Notes under the pieces: model-generated
Database searches by the model: none
Seen by the model: the letters and a program-made list of their open reading frames with translations, nothing else
Told to the model about the DNA's origin: nothing
Translations under genes and position numbers: made by a program
Part shown: positions 16,588 to 25,018 of the stretch, piece after piece
How the letters are laid out: each line of letters begins with the position of its first letter
Position numbering within the stretch: the first letter of the stretch is position 1
DNA from: JBFELU01 sp041572755
GTDB lineage: Bacteria; Actinomycetota; Acidimicrobiia; Spongiisociales; UBA11373
NCBI GenBank assembly: GCA_041572755.1
Contig: JBFFRY010000006.1
Location: forward strand, 1-64,000
Direction of reading: 5' to 3'
DNA length: 64,000 nucleotides

Positions 16588-16923
16588 ATGCCACTCGACG
16601 ACAGAGAACAGCGCATCCTCGAGGAGATCGAGCGCCAGTTCTATGAGGAGGACCCCAAGCTCGCGGACACCGTCCGCAAGACCTCGCTGGCTGCCGTGTC
16701 GGCGCGCAACCTCAAGTGGGCCATCCTGTCCTTCGTCGGCGGGACCGCCTTGATGCTGGGATTCTTCACCCGCTCGACGATCGTGGCCTTGGTCGGATTC
16801 GTCGTGATGGTGGTCTCGGTGGTGTGGATCGCCACCATCGTGCGCCGGCGAACCGGCGCCGGCCTCGGGGTGGCCGGCACGGTCGTGTCGCGTCTCCAGC
16901 GACGCTGGGGAAGACGCGGCTAG
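16588..16923 (+). CDS. DUF3040 family membrane protein
   Basis: A 111-residue protein opening with MPLDDREQRILEEIE, the hallmark N-terminus of DUF3040, a family common in actinobacteria. Two adjacent membrane segments follow (about residues 45-85), then a basic tail. The function is unknown. The start at 16588 is fixed by the conserved N-terminus. It is placed between dinB and a MerR-type regulator and has its own TATACT element upstream. Confidence 0.88.
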   Translation: MPLDDREQRILEEIERQFYEEDPKLADTVRKTSLAAVSARNLKWAILSFVGGTALMLGFFTRSTIVALVGFVVMVVSVVWIATIVRRRTGAGLGVAGTVVSRLQRRWGRRG

Positions 16924-17006
16924 AGTCGGACGCTCGAAGGCATGGAACACCGACGGTCGGGGTGACGGGGGCGGGCCCGGGCCGCGTGGAGGGAGAGAGG
17001 GAAGGA

Positions 17007-17498
17007 TTGGAGGCCTTCACGGCACAGCAGGCGTGCAGTCTCACCGGAGCCACGCCGCATCAGCTCAGGTATTGGGACCGCGTCGATCTGGTGAAGCCAT
17101 CGATCCAGAGCACCGGGGGTCGTCCCGGTCGGAGGCGCCTCTACTCGTTTCGTGATCTCGTCGCGCTGCGAGTGATCAAGAGTCTTCTCGACAACGGCAT
17201 GTCGGTGCAGCGGGTGCGCCGTGCCTGGGACTACCTGCGTCGCACCGCCGACATGGACGGGCATCTCGCCGAGGTCAAGCTGGTGACCGACGGCCGGTCG
17301 ATCTTCCGGGTCGCCGCCGACGAGGACGAACTGCTCGACGCGCTGCGCGAGGGGCAGTTGGCGTTCTTCGTGGCCATCAACGAGATCACTCTCGAGGTGG
17401 AGGAAGACGTGACCAGGTTCGAACTCGATCGGGAGCGGTTCTTGGAGATGCTGCGCCGGGTCGAGGACGATGTCACGTCGGAGGCCGCCGAGGGCTGA
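17007..17498 (+). CDS. MerR-family transcriptional regulator
   Basis: A 163-residue regulator. The N-terminal winged helix-turn-helix has the features of the MerR family: TPHQLRYWDR and RRLYSFRDLVALRVIKSLL, followed by a helical dimerisation region. The C-terminal part lacks cysteine clusters of metal sensors and reads as an effector or interaction domain. The TTG at 17007 is chosen because a purine-rich ribosome binding site lies directly before it and it starts the domain correctly; a GTG at 16986 is the alternative. Its target is unknown. It is convergent with the transglutaminase operon. Confidence 0.82.
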   Translation: MEAFTAQQACSLTGATPHQLRYWDRVDLVKPSIQSTGGRPGRRRLYSFRDLVALRVIKSLLDNGMSVQRVRRAWDYLRRTADMDGHLAEVKLVTDGRSIFRVAADEDELLDALREGQLAFFVAINEITLEVEEDVTRFELDRERFLEMLRRVEDDVTSEAAEG

Positions 17499-17513
17499 GC
17501 CACCCGGCCCTTC

Positions 17514-19886
17514 TCACCCCGGGCGATCGCCTCGGAGCCGCCGCCACCATCGTGGGGTGAGCGAGCGCAGTCGATACCGGGCCGTGATCCGACGTGGCAA
17601 TGAGTACCGAGAGGTCAGGTGGCCCTCGGTCTCGGAGAGGGAGCGACCGGCCAGGGCTACCGAGGCCGGGGGCCCGGTGTCCGGCCCGTACAGCTGTCGT
17701 CCGTACACGTCGGCCAGCGGAATCATGGCGTCGTCGGTCCCGGCGGCGTACTCGAGTGGGGTGGCCGCCGCTTCCGGTGCCTCGCCGAGGTCGGTGAGGC
17801 GATCGGTGATCTCGCGCCAGGCGGCCGAGATGTCGCCCTTGGCGAGCCGCCGCATGCGGAGCCGCCGCCGTATCCACTTGATGCCGGGCACGGATCCGAA
17901 CAGCGCCAAGAATCCCAGCCCGGCGAGCAACACCCAGGCGGGGAAAGTGCGATCCGTGATGAGTTCGTCACCACCGGTCCCCACGAACTGCGGGATGTCG
18001 AACGGGTCTTCGTCGATGAAGGGAAGGATCGGCCCCCCGTCGAAGTCGGGGAACGACTGCCGTTCGGGTTCGGGGATGTCGAGGTAGGCGTCGATGTCGA
18101 AGGGGAGGTCGGCTGTGGTGGCGGGGTTGGCTCGGTCGCCGCGCGGCGTGGGATCGAAACGAACCCAGCCCTGGGTCGGCATCCACAGCTCGACCCAGGC
18201 GTGAGCGTTGCGGTCTCGAACCACGACGCGCCCGTCCTCGAGGAGCGTCCCCGGCGTGAACCCGAGCACGACCCGACTGGGGATGCCGAGCTCGCGAGCC
18301 ATGACCGCCATCGCCGTCGCAAACTGCTCGCAATACCCGGTGCGGTACGACGGACTCTCGGGGTCGATCAGCCAGGCGCCCACGTCATCGGCCCGCAGTC
18401 CGGGTTCGATGTCGGTCGAGTAGCGGAACTGGGCCGGGGTTCGGAAGAACGTTTCCAGAGCCAGGCCCCGTTCGAAGTCGGTCGTCAGTCCCCGCGTCTG
18501 GGCCCGGGCCAGCGTGGCGACACCGGGATCGATGCCCTCGGGGAGATCCAGGTACCGATCGGGATCACCGAGCTCCATCGCATCCGGCACCGCAACGGCG
18601 TCCCGGGGTTGGTAGGCGCCGTCGTCGGCGGCTCCCGCGAACACCGGTGAGAGCTCGCCGTCCGAGCCGGCTCCCAGCACGGCGAGGTCGGGATCGGGGA
18701 CCTGGGAGACGACCGAGTAGTTCATGCCCCGGTAGGAGAGGGCATCGAAGCGGAGCGAAGCGTCGTCTTTGACCCGAATACCGCGCTCCACGGAGCGGTT
18801 GGGGGCCGTGACGTCCGTGGGGGCGTAGGCCGCCGGGATCCAATCCATCTGCAGCGCGAGGACCACGATGTCCTGGGTGACCTCGTCGGTGGGGCCGCGG
18901 AAGATCTGCCCGGGATCCTCAAAGGTGTCGTTGTCACCCGGCCGGCTCATGACCGGCTCCTCGGAGAACCACTGGATGCCGTTGAACGTCTCCAGCGTGA
19001 TGAGGCGCCAGTAGAGGCGATCCGGCGCCACCTCGCCTCCGACGTCGGCGACGAAGACCGGGGTGTTGGTCTGGGAGACCAGTCCCTGGTGGATGCCGAC
19101 GAAGGGGTTGTAGGAGACGCTGCCGTAGTAGTCGCCGGTGAGACCCGACTGGGCGCGCCACTCGAGGTAGCCGCTGCGCGGCACGAACCGGGCGAGGGCG
19201 TTGGTGCCCACGAGGGCGACGGTGACGGTGGTCAGGAGGGTGACCACCGCGAGGGACGGCACCGACCGCATCACGGCCAACCGAGTGGTGGGGGATGTGA
19301 GCACCCCGGTGCCTTGGCGTCGCCGGTCGAGGGCGACGGCCAGCAGACCGCCACCCAGCATGAAGAGGAAGGCGGCCAGCCACCACCCGCCTGGTCGGCG
19401 GTCCATGGTGGCGAACTGGAGATAGGTCACCAGCGGGGTGAGAACTGCGAGGTAGGGACGTCCGGTCTGGAGACCGAACACGACCAGAGCCCCGATCGCC
19501 CAGAACACGGCTGCCAAGACGGCGACGACACCCGAGAGCGGGATCACCGGTGCCACTCCGGTACGAATGACGTCGCGAGCGAAGCCCAGTTCCACGCCGA
19601 GCTCCGAGAAGGAATCGAGGGTCGGGAAGATGAACCACGTGGTGTCCGGGACGGCGATCCGAACCACGGTCACCACCAGCGCCAAGAGGTTGATGAGAGC
19701 GGCGAGACGCCAGTCGAGGCGATAGGCGATCGCCGCCCAGGTGATCGCCCCGCCGAGGACGGCTGCGGCGACGATCACGACCTCCCACGGAAGGCCTTCG
19801 GTCCCGGAGCGCAGCAACCGCTCGAGCCGGGCCATCGCCAGCCCGATGGCGGCGAGCGCGGCTACCCAACTGAAGCGGTAGACCAT
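17514..19886 (-). CDS. TgpA-like membrane transglutaminase (DUF3488 / transglutaminase-like / DUF4129)
   Basis: A 790-residue membrane protein. The N-terminal part has several membrane helices, followed by a large extracytoplasmic transglutaminase-like domain with the triad C519 (GYCEQFA), H562 (NAHAWVEL) and D578 (RFDPT). A further membrane helix and a C-terminal cytoplasmic domain follow. This layout occurs widely with DUF58 and MoxR proteins, as it does here, and is thought to act at the cell surface, although the substrate is unknown. ATG at 19886 is preferred; it overlaps the upstream gene by 25 bases. The last gene of a three-gene operon. Confidence 0.9.
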   Translation of the reverse strand: MVYRFSWVAALAAIGLAMARLERLLRSGTEGLPWEVVIVAAAVLGGAITWAAIAYRLDWRLAALINLLALVVTVVRIAVPDTTWFIFPTLDSFSELGVELGFARDVIRTGVAPVIPLSGVVAVLAAVFWAIGALVVFGLQTGRPYLAVLTPLVTYLQFATMDRRPGGWWLAAFLFMLGGGLLAVALDRRRQGTGVLTSPTTRLAVMRSVPSLAVVTLLTTVTVALVGTNALARFVPRSGYLEWRAQSGLTGDYYGSVSYNPFVGIHQGLVSQTNTPVFVADVGGEVAPDRLYWRLITLETFNGIQWFSEEPVMSRPGDNDTFEDPGQIFRGPTDEVTQDIVVLALQMDWIPAAYAPTDVTAPNRSVERGIRVKDDASLRFDALSYRGMNYSVVSQVPDPDLAVLGAGSDGELSPVFAGAADDGAYQPRDAVAVPDAMELGDPDRYLDLPEGIDPGVATLARAQTRGLTTDFERGLALETFFRTPAQFRYSTDIEPGLRADDVGAWLIDPESPSYRTGYCEQFATAMAVMARELGIPSRVVLGFTPGTLLEDGRVVVRDRNAHAWVELWMPTQGWVRFDPTPRGDRANPATTADLPFDIDAYLDIPEPERQSFPDFDGGPILPFIDEDPFDIPQFVGTGGDELITDRTFPAWVLLAGLGFLALFGSVPGIKWIRRRLRMRRLAKGDISAAWREITDRLTDLGEAPEAAATPLEYAAGTDDAMIPLADVYGRQLYGPDTGPPASVALAGRSLSETEGHLTSRYSLPRRITARYRLRSLTPRWWRRLRGDRPG

Positions 19887-21049
19887 GACAGCTCCATTGC
19901 GGTGCGCCAAGCCGGCGCCCAGGATCCCTGGGCCGCGGCGGGGCCGACCACCGTGACGGCACCGGCCTGCTGGAACAGGGCGACGGCGTCGGGAGGCGGG
20001 CCCCCGGCCGCCATGACGACGGTGCGGGTGAAGTCCTTGGCGAGCACCCGGTACGCCGCCATCACCCCATGGTCGGGAGTGCCGGTCACCAGGATGAGGG
20101 CCCCGCCCCCCACCCCGCTGCGCCGCAGCCGGGCCACGGTGCGGCGCAGATCGAGATGCGGTTCTGACCCAACGGTGGCCAGTAGCTCCATGGCCTGGGC
20201 GTAGCGGTCACCGGATCGGGTTCCGGGAGCGCGCTCCGCGGCCCACAACTCGGGACTGAAGCCACCCTTGAAGAGGTGAGCGGTCGCCGATGCGGCTCCC
20301 CGCACGGCCTGCTCGAAGGCCTCGGGATCGGGATAGCGATCGGCGCGCTGGTCGAGGAGCACCAGGGCCCGGGCCTGCCAGGGCACCTCGAGTTGTTTGA
20401 TCATGAGCTCGTCGCGCTTGGCCGACGTCGGCCAGTGCACCCGGCGCAGATCGTCGCCGACCTGGTACTCCCGCAGGGTGAAGAAGTCCTCGCCGCCGTG
20501 GGGGGCGAAAGTGGGCCGGGTCGACTGGGTTGCCGGGTCGTGGCCCCGCACGGCCGGGAACCCGGCGAGCTCGTCGATGCGGGGGTAGACGACGAGCCGG
20601 TCGGGGGCACCGGCCGGAGAGGAGCGGTCGGCAAGGGCGAACGGGTCGGTGACCCCCACGACGGCCGGTCCGACCTGGTAGACGCCTCGGCGGCGGCAGT
20701 AGACCTCATAGCGGGCGACCAGAGGCTGACCGGGGCTGGTGCGAGCAGCGGCGAACTGGGCGACGCCCAAGCCGTGGACCGTGTCGTGCACCGAGAGGTT
20801 GCTCACTCGGCGCGATGCGGTCACGTCGACTTCGACGACGACCTGATCCCCCTCGTGTGCCTGGACCGGGTGCAGCCGCCGGTTGACGTCGACGCTGGGG
20901 GTGGTGTAGCGCACGAACAGGACGCCGGTGGCGGTGGCGACCGACAGGAACAGGGCGGTGGCCAGCATCTCGATCTCGCCGAAGACGATCCACAGCAGGC
21001 CCAGGGCGGTGGCCACGCCGAGGGCCACCCACCCGCGCCCCGTCGGCAT
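19862..21049 (-). CDS. DUF58 domain protein
   Basis: A 395-residue protein with two N-terminal membrane helices, a beta-rich middle region and a DUF58 domain that includes FFTLREYQVGDDLRRVHW, the family hallmark. DUF58 is related to von Willebrand factor A folds and works with MoxR ATPases. The start ATG at 21047-21049 shares one base with the moxR stop, a sign of translational coupling. It is the middle gene of the operon moxR-DUF58-tgpA. Confidence 0.92.
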   Translation of the reverse strand: MPTGRGWVALGVATALGLLWIVFGEIEMLATALFLSVATATGVLFVRYTTPSVDVNRRLHPVQAHEGDQVVVEVDVTASRRVSNLSVHDTVHGLGVAQFAAARTSPGQPLVARYEVYCRRRGVYQVGPAVVGVTDPFALADRSSPAGAPDRLVVYPRIDELAGFPAVRGHDPATQSTRPTFAPHGGEDFFTLREYQVGDDLRRVHWPTSAKRDELMIKQLEVPWQARALVLLDQRADRYPDPEAFEQAVRGAASATAHLFKGGFSPELWAAERAPGTRSGDRYAQAMELLATVGSEPHLDLRRTVARLRRSGVGGGALILVTGTPDHGVMAAYRVLAKDFTRTVVMAAGGPPPDAVALFQQAGAVTVVGPAAAQGSWAPAWRTAMELSWSTASVG

Positions 21050-22029
21050 CAGGCGCCGACCTTGGTCCCCGGGACTGGGACTCCCTGTGCGATGCCGTCG
21101 ACGATCTCTCCGAGATCGGAGCCGCGCATCTGGGCCTCCGGCCGGAGGATGAGCCGATGGGTGAGCACCGGCCGCAGCATCGCCTTGACATCGTCGGGGG
21201 TGACGTAGTGGCGGCCTTCGACCGCGGCCCGGGTGCGGGCGACCCGCTGGAGAAACAGCGTCGCCCGGGGTGACGCCCCGAGGAGCAGATCGGGATCGTC
21301 CCGGGTCGCTTCGACCGCGTCGACGAGGTACTCCTTGACCGGATCGGACACGTACACCCGGCTGGCGATGTCCCTCATCTGCACCACGTCCTCCTGGGTG
21401 ACCACCGGCTGGAGGTCTTCGAAGGTGGAGCGGATCCCATGGGTGTCGAGGATCTCGAGCTCCTTGGCTCGGGACGGGTAGCCCATCACGACGCGCATCA
21501 TGAAGCGGTCCAGCTGTGCCTCGGGGAGCGGGTAGGTGCCTTCGTGCTCGATGGGGTTTTGTGTGGCGATCACCATGAACGGGGGCTCGAGGGTGCGGGT
21601 GACGCCGTCGACCGTGACCTGCCGCTCCTCCATGGCCTCGAGCAGCGCGGCCTGGGTCTTGGGGCTGGCTCGGTTGATCTCGTCGCCGAGCACGATGTTG
21701 CTGAACACCGGTCCCGGACGGAAGACGAAGCCGTTGCGCTCACGATCCCATACCGAGACCCCGGTGACGTCGGAGGGGAGGAGATCGGGGGTGAACTGGA
21801 TCCGCTGGAAGCTGCAGTGGATCGATCGTGCCAGCGATTTGGCGAGCAGCGTCTTTCCGACGCCGGGGACGTCTTCGATGAGGACGTGGCCCCCCGCCAG
21901 CAGGCTGAGCACGATGCGATCGACCACGTCGCGCTTTCCTTGGATGACCATCTCGATGTTGCCGGCGATGGCCTGGAATCGTTCTGAGAACCAGCCGAGA
22001 TCCTCGGTGTTGACGGGTGGTGCTGTCAC
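21049..22029 (-). CDS. moxR: MoxR-family AAA+ ATPase
   Basis: A 326-residue AAA+ ATPase. Walker A is PGVGKT (residues 55-60), and Walker B reads GDEINR. MoxR proteins act as chaperones that help assemble or activate partner proteins, usually vWA/DUF58 proteins encoded beside them, as seen here. The GTG at 22029 follows a ggag ribosome binding site, and a TAACCT -10-like hexamer lies at 22054-22059 on the minus strand. First gene of its operon. Confidence 0.93.
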   Translation of the reverse strand: MTAPPVNTEDLGWFSERFQAIAGNIEMVIQGKRDVVDRIVLSLLAGGHVLIEDVPGVGKTLLAKSLARSIHCSFQRIQFTPDLLPSDVTGVSVWDRERNGFVFRPGPVFSNIVLGDEINRASPKTQAALLEAMEERQVTVDGVTRTLEPPFMVIATQNPIEHEGTYPLPEAQLDRFMMRVVMGYPSRAKELEILDTHGIRSTFEDLQPVVTQEDVVQMRDIASRVYVSDPVKEYLVDAVEATRDDPDLLLGASPRATLFLQRVARTRAAVEGRHYVTPDDVKAMLRPVLTHRLILRPEAQMRGSDLGEIVDGIAQGVPVPGTKVGA

Positions 22030-22084
22030 GAGTGCTCCTTCGGGGCGCCGGTCAGGTTATCAGCACGCCGTGTCTGTGCGCCCG

Positions 22085-22090
22085 TACAAT
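22085..22090 (+). promoter_or_regulatory. -10-like hexamer TACAAT, leaderless spacing
   Basis: TACAAT ends 6 bases before the GTG at 22097, so transcription would begin at the start codon. The region is divergent from moxR. Confidence 0.5.
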
Positions 22091-22096
22091 CGCCGG

Positions 22097-22336
22097 GTGT
22101 CACTTCGGGTGCTGCTCGCATTGTTGCGCCATCCCCGGTTGTGGGTGGAGGCGGTGGGGGCGGCCCGGGCTCATGGATGCAAAGAGTGGCAGTATCGACT
22201 ACTATTAGTGCCACCACCGGAACGGGTGTACCTGAAGTGGCGGATCGCCACGGCGTACGGGTCTCCCGACTCCGTGCTCGAACCGGACGACGTGATCGCC
22301 TACCTCCGGTGGCGGCAGAGACACAGGGCGACGTGA
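22097..22336 (+). CDS. Small conserved-looking protein, unknown
   Basis: A 79-residue protein rich in arginine, leucine and tryptophan, starting MSLRVLLALLRHP and containing a YLKWRIATAYG segment. It is not clearly a membrane protein and I do not recognise a family, although the strong codon bias and the upstream TACAAT element support a real gene. The GTG start has no ribosome binding site. The stop is 10 bases before the next gene, so the two probably share a transcript. Confidence 0.6.
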   Translation: MSLRVLLALLRHPRLWVEAVGAARAHGCKEWQYRLLLVPPPERVYLKWRIATAYGSPDSVLEPDDVIAYLRWRQRHRAT

Positions 22337-22346
22337 AGGGGAGTCA

Positions 22347-23063
22347 ATGGCGACACAGAGCCTGCGCGAGGCACTCCTGGCGCTCCCCGGAGTGGCCGAA
22401 GCGGATGTCGACGAGAGCAGTGGGGCGCCGTCCGGGGTGCGGGTGACCTTGGCACCGGATGCCGACGGCCGGGTGGTGGGAGCCGCGGTGCAGCGGGTCC
22501 TGGCCACTCACGGCCTGAGATCGCGCATCACCGCCGGCAACGAGCCGGGTGCCGCTCCATCGGGAAACGGAGCGCCGGCCGGCGAAGCCGACTTCGTACC
22601 GCCTCCCCCCCCGACGACGCCACCCCCCGATCCCGGGGCGATCGTCGCCGAAGAGGCCTCCGCCGCTCCGGAGAGTGTGGATGCCGCCCTCGTCCCCGAC
22701 GAGACGGCAGAGGCGCCGGGTCCGCCGAGCAACGACTTCGAACTGGCTTCGGTCGCCGTCTCCGAGACCACTGATGCCGTGACCGTGACGGCGACGGCCA
22801 CCGACGGACGGACCCACACGCTTGAAGGAGCCCCGACCGAGGACGGGCTGTTTGGGGCGGTGATCGGAGCCGTTGCGGCGCTCGCCGCCGGTGCCCCATC
22901 CACCGTCGTATCCGTCGATGCGCAGCGAACGGCCGGCAGCGAAGTGATCACCGTGGTGCTCGAGGGCCCCGACGGTCGTCGCACTGCCGGGGCGGCGGTC
23001 GTGGTAGCCGACCGGGCCTTTGCCGCGGCCCGGGCGACGGTGGCGGCTATTCGGAGCCGCTGA
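22347..23063 (+). CDS. Two-domain protein with proline-rich linker, unknown
   Basis: A 238-residue protein. The N-terminal 60 residues look like a small alpha/beta domain (LPGVAEADVDES, then a helix ending in VLATHGLRSRI). A proline- and alanine-rich linker follows (about 82-130), then a C-terminal beta-alpha-beta domain of about 100 residues. The end of that domain vaguely recalls the dimerising allosteric domain of LeuA (alternating strands, then AAARATVAAI), but this is only a pattern impression. The ATG follows aaggggag. The 3' end overlaps the resolvase-like gene by 17 bases on the opposite strand. Confidence 0.6.
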   Translation: MATQSLREALLALPGVAEADVDESSGAPSGVRVTLAPDADGRVVGAAVQRVLATHGLRSRITAGNEPGAAPSGNGAPAGEADFVPPPPPTTPPPDPGAIVAEEASAAPESVDAALVPDETAEAPGPPSNDFELASVAVSETTDAVTVTATATDGRTHTLEGAPTEDGLFGAVIGAVAALAAGAPSTVVSVDAQRTAGSEVITVVLEGPDGRRTAGAAVVVADRAFAAARATVAAIRSR

Positions 23064-23559
23064 GCGGATCCGGCTCGACCCCGACGGCGGCCGGCAGGAG
23101 CTGCACGATCACCTCGGCCTCGCCGGGCCCGGTGAGGGGACGGGAACCCGCTGATCGGGCATACTCGCTCACCCGCTCGAGAACGTCCCGAATGAACATG
23201 CGGGTTGGGCCGGGGGTCTCACCGGTGATGATGACGCTCTCGGGCTCACGGGTCGAGAAGACCGCCACGCCTCGGGAGCGGAGGTCCCACAGCATGATCT
23301 CTTGCACGACGTGGTCGGCCGAGAGCGTCTCGAGACCGGGCACCACCACGGCCTCCACCCGGCCTCCGTCGACCACTCCGAGCAGTGAGAGGTAGCCCTC
23401 GTGGCCCAGCGGTCGGCCCGGGTGGAGAACGTCCTGGCAGATGGCGATGAGACTGTGCGCTTCCGCTCCGGCCCAGCGGCGGATCTCCTCTTGCTGGGCA
23501 AAAGCCGGGCGCATCTCGTCGGGGTCCTGAGACTCCCTGATGTAGCCGGCGACCCGCAT
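23047..23559 (-). CDS. Orphan serine-resolvase-fold protein without DNA-binding domain
   Basis: A 170-residue protein resembling only the catalytic domain of serine recombinases. It begins MRVAGYIRESQDP, so the nucleophile position S10 and R8 are conserved. The later active-site LDRLxR motif is replaced by LETLSAD, so the two arginines that stabilise the transition state are missing. There is no C-terminal DNA-binding helix-turn-helix. It is therefore unlikely to be a working recombinase and may have been recruited for another role. A strong GAGGAGGT ribosome binding site fixes ATG at 23559. It is divergent from the HNH gene with a perfect palindrome between them. No inverted repeats or mobile element surround it. 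Confidence 0.7.
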   Translation of the reverse strand: MRVAGYIRESQDPDEMRPAFAQQEEIRRWAGAEAHSLIAICQDVLHPGRPLGHEGYLSLLGVVDGGRVEAVVVPGLETLSADHVVQEIMLWDLRSRGVAVFSTREPESVIITGETPGPTRMFIRDVLERVSEYARSAGSRPLTGPGEAEVIVQLLPAAVGVEPDPLSGSE

Positions 23560-23596
23560 CAGACCTCCTCGGGCGCGCTCACCATCACGGAGCGCG

Positions 23597-23613
23597 TCTG
23601 GGTGATACCCAGA
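23597..23613. promoter_or_regulatory. Perfect 17-bp palindrome between divergent genes (candidate operator)
   Basis: Two 7-base arms TCTGGGT and ACCCAGA flank a 3-base centre. On the minus strand a TACTCT -10-like hexamer (23611-23616) overlaps one arm, so a protein bound here could block transcription of the resolvase-fold gene. An alternative is a short RNA hairpin at the start of that leader. Confidence 0.45.
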
Positions 23614-23646
23614 GTAGTAGGTGCGGGCCGGGCAGGCACCCCCTGG

Positions 23647-23652
23647 TAGGCT
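23647..23652 (+). promoter_or_regulatory. -10-like hexamer TAGGCT before the HNH gene
   Basis: TAGGCT ends 8 bases before the ATG at 23661, with no ribosome binding site between them. Confidence 0.45.
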
Positions 23653-23660
23653 GCGCGCCG

Positions 23661-24179
23661 ATGCCACAGGCCCTGGTGCTCAACGCCACCTACGAGCCGC
23701 TGTCGGTCGTGTCGGCCCGCCGGGCGGTCGTGCTGCTGGTGCGCGACAAGGCCGAGCTCATCGAGTCCAACGGGGGCCACTGGGCCTCTGAACGGATGCG
23801 CATTCCGGTGCCGTCGGTGATCAGGCTGCTTCGCTACGTGAAGGTGCCGTATCGGAGGCGGGTGCCTCTCAATCGGCGGGCCGTGTTCGCCAGGGACGGG
23901 CACGCCTGCCAGTACTGCGGCGATGGCGCCGAGAACCTCGACCACGTGATCCCCCGCAGCCGGGGCGGTGATCACACCTGGGAGAATGTGGTGGCGGCGT
24001 GTCGGCGCTGCAATACCCGCAAGGGGAATCGCACACCGGGGGAGTCTGGGTTGCAGCTCCGGCGCCGGCCCCGGGCGCCCCGCGAGCACGGGTGGCTCCT
24101 GGTGGGGCTGGGTCGTCCGCCTGACCCGAGCTGGCAGCCTTATCTGCCTTCGCTGGTCCTCGAGGGTTCGGGCGCTTAG
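23661..24179 (+). CDS. HNH endonuclease family protein
   Basis: A 172-residue protein with a C-terminal HNH nuclease domain: C83 and C86 (CQYC), D94-H95, N109 and C114/C117 (CRRC), the zinc-bound form of the motif. The N-terminal 70 residues form a separate conserved domain (LNATYEPLSVVSARRAV) seen in a widespread group of HNH proteins of unknown biological role. It does not lie in a restriction-modification or phage context here. The stop overlaps the stop of the convergent LapA-like gene. Confidence 0.9.
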   Translation: MPQALVLNATYEPLSVVSARRAVVLLVRDKAELIESNGGHWASERMRIPVPSVIRLLRYVKVPYRRRVPLNRRAVFARDGHACQYCGDGAENLDHVIPRSRGGDHTWENVVAACRRCNTRKGNRTPGESGLQLRRRPRAPREHGWLLVGLGRPPDPSWQPYLPSLVLEGSGA

Positions 24180-24460
24180 GTCTGCTCCGTCTTCCTGCGC
24201 CGGCGACGGCGACGGAGGTACCACCCGGCGGTCCGGGTGATCACGGCACCGGCGAGGAACGTCACCGCGAGAATGAGCCACAGGGGGGCGTTCCACTCCC
24301 ACCACGCAAACTCGACTCGGCGTGACTCCATGTTCGAGAAGATGAGTACCAGCACCGGCGCCACCACGAAGAGCAGGAACGCGGCCGGATCCAGCCAGCG
24401 ACGTAGCTGCCGCGGCTCTGGCGCCGGTTCGGGCGTCTCGGACATGGGCTGGTCGGTCAT
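24176..24460 (-). CDS. LapA-like (DUF1049) small membrane protein
   Basis: A 94-residue protein with an acidic N-terminus, two membrane segments (about 27-43 and 56-78) separated by a short polar loop with SNMESRRVEFAWWEW, and a strongly basic C-terminus. This layout matches the LapA/DUF1049 family. The ATG overlaps the stop of the upstream universal stress protein gene (ATGA), so the two are translationally coupled. Confidence 0.7.
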   Translation of the reverse strand: MTDQPMSETPEPAPEPRQLRRWLDPAAFLLFVVAPVLVLIFSNMESRRVEFAWWEWNAPLWLILAVTFLAGAVITRTAGWYLRRRRRRRKTEQT

Positions 24461-24978
24461 CACTCGCTCCTCATCACGAGGACGGGGCAAGGGGCGCGGC
24501 GTGCCAGCTTGGTGCCGGTCGAGCCGAGGAGCCCCTCGAAGATCCCGCGTCCCTTGGCGCCGACGCAGACCACGTCGATGTCGCTGCGGCGAATCTCGGA
24601 GATGATCTCGACCGCAGGATCTTCCCCCTCGCGGACTTCGACTGCGACTTCGAGGCCGGCGCCTCGGAGCGCGGCGACCAGAGGCGCGGTCCGGCTCTCC
24701 TTCTGGTCGCTCAGGTACCGCTTGATCATCTCTTCGTCCCCAGGCCAACCGGCCGGGGTCTCGGATTTGGCGGTCCGCATTCCAACGTACTCGGCGTCCT
24801 GATCGGTGGTGGTCGGAGGCAGCTCGCCGAAGATGGCCCTGAGGTCTCGCAGCAGGTTGCGGTTGACTTCGATGACCGTGATGACGGTGACCCGCCCGTC
24901 GTCACCGGCCAGGCCGATGGCATAGGGGGTGACGAACCCGGGATCGAGGGTCCCATCGGTTGCGATCAAGACATGCAC
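24460..24978 (-). CDS. Universal stress protein family (UspA-like)
   Basis: A 172-residue single-domain USP. It begins MHVLIATDGT and ends with the nucleotide-binding signature GAKGRGIFEGLLGSTG, spaced as G-x2-G-x9-G-S/T, so ATP binding is likely. USPs help survival in stress and growth arrest by varied means. The GTG at 24978 follows an AAGGAGG ribosome binding site, and a TATGCT -10-like hexamer lies at 25001-25006 on the minus strand. First gene of a two-gene unit with the LapA-like protein. Confidence 0.92.
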   Translation of the reverse strand: MHVLIATDGTLDPGFVTPYAIGLAGDDGRVTVITVIEVNRNLLRDLRAIFGELPPTTTDQDAEYVGMRTAKSETPAGWPGDEEMIKRYLSDQKESRTAPLVAALRGAGLEVAVEVREGEDPAVEIISEIRRSDIDVVCVGAKGRGIFEGLLGSTGTKLARRAPCPVLVMRSE

Positions 24979-25018
24979 GGCGCCCTCCTTGTTCGGCTGC
25001 AGCATAGGCGGCGAAGGC

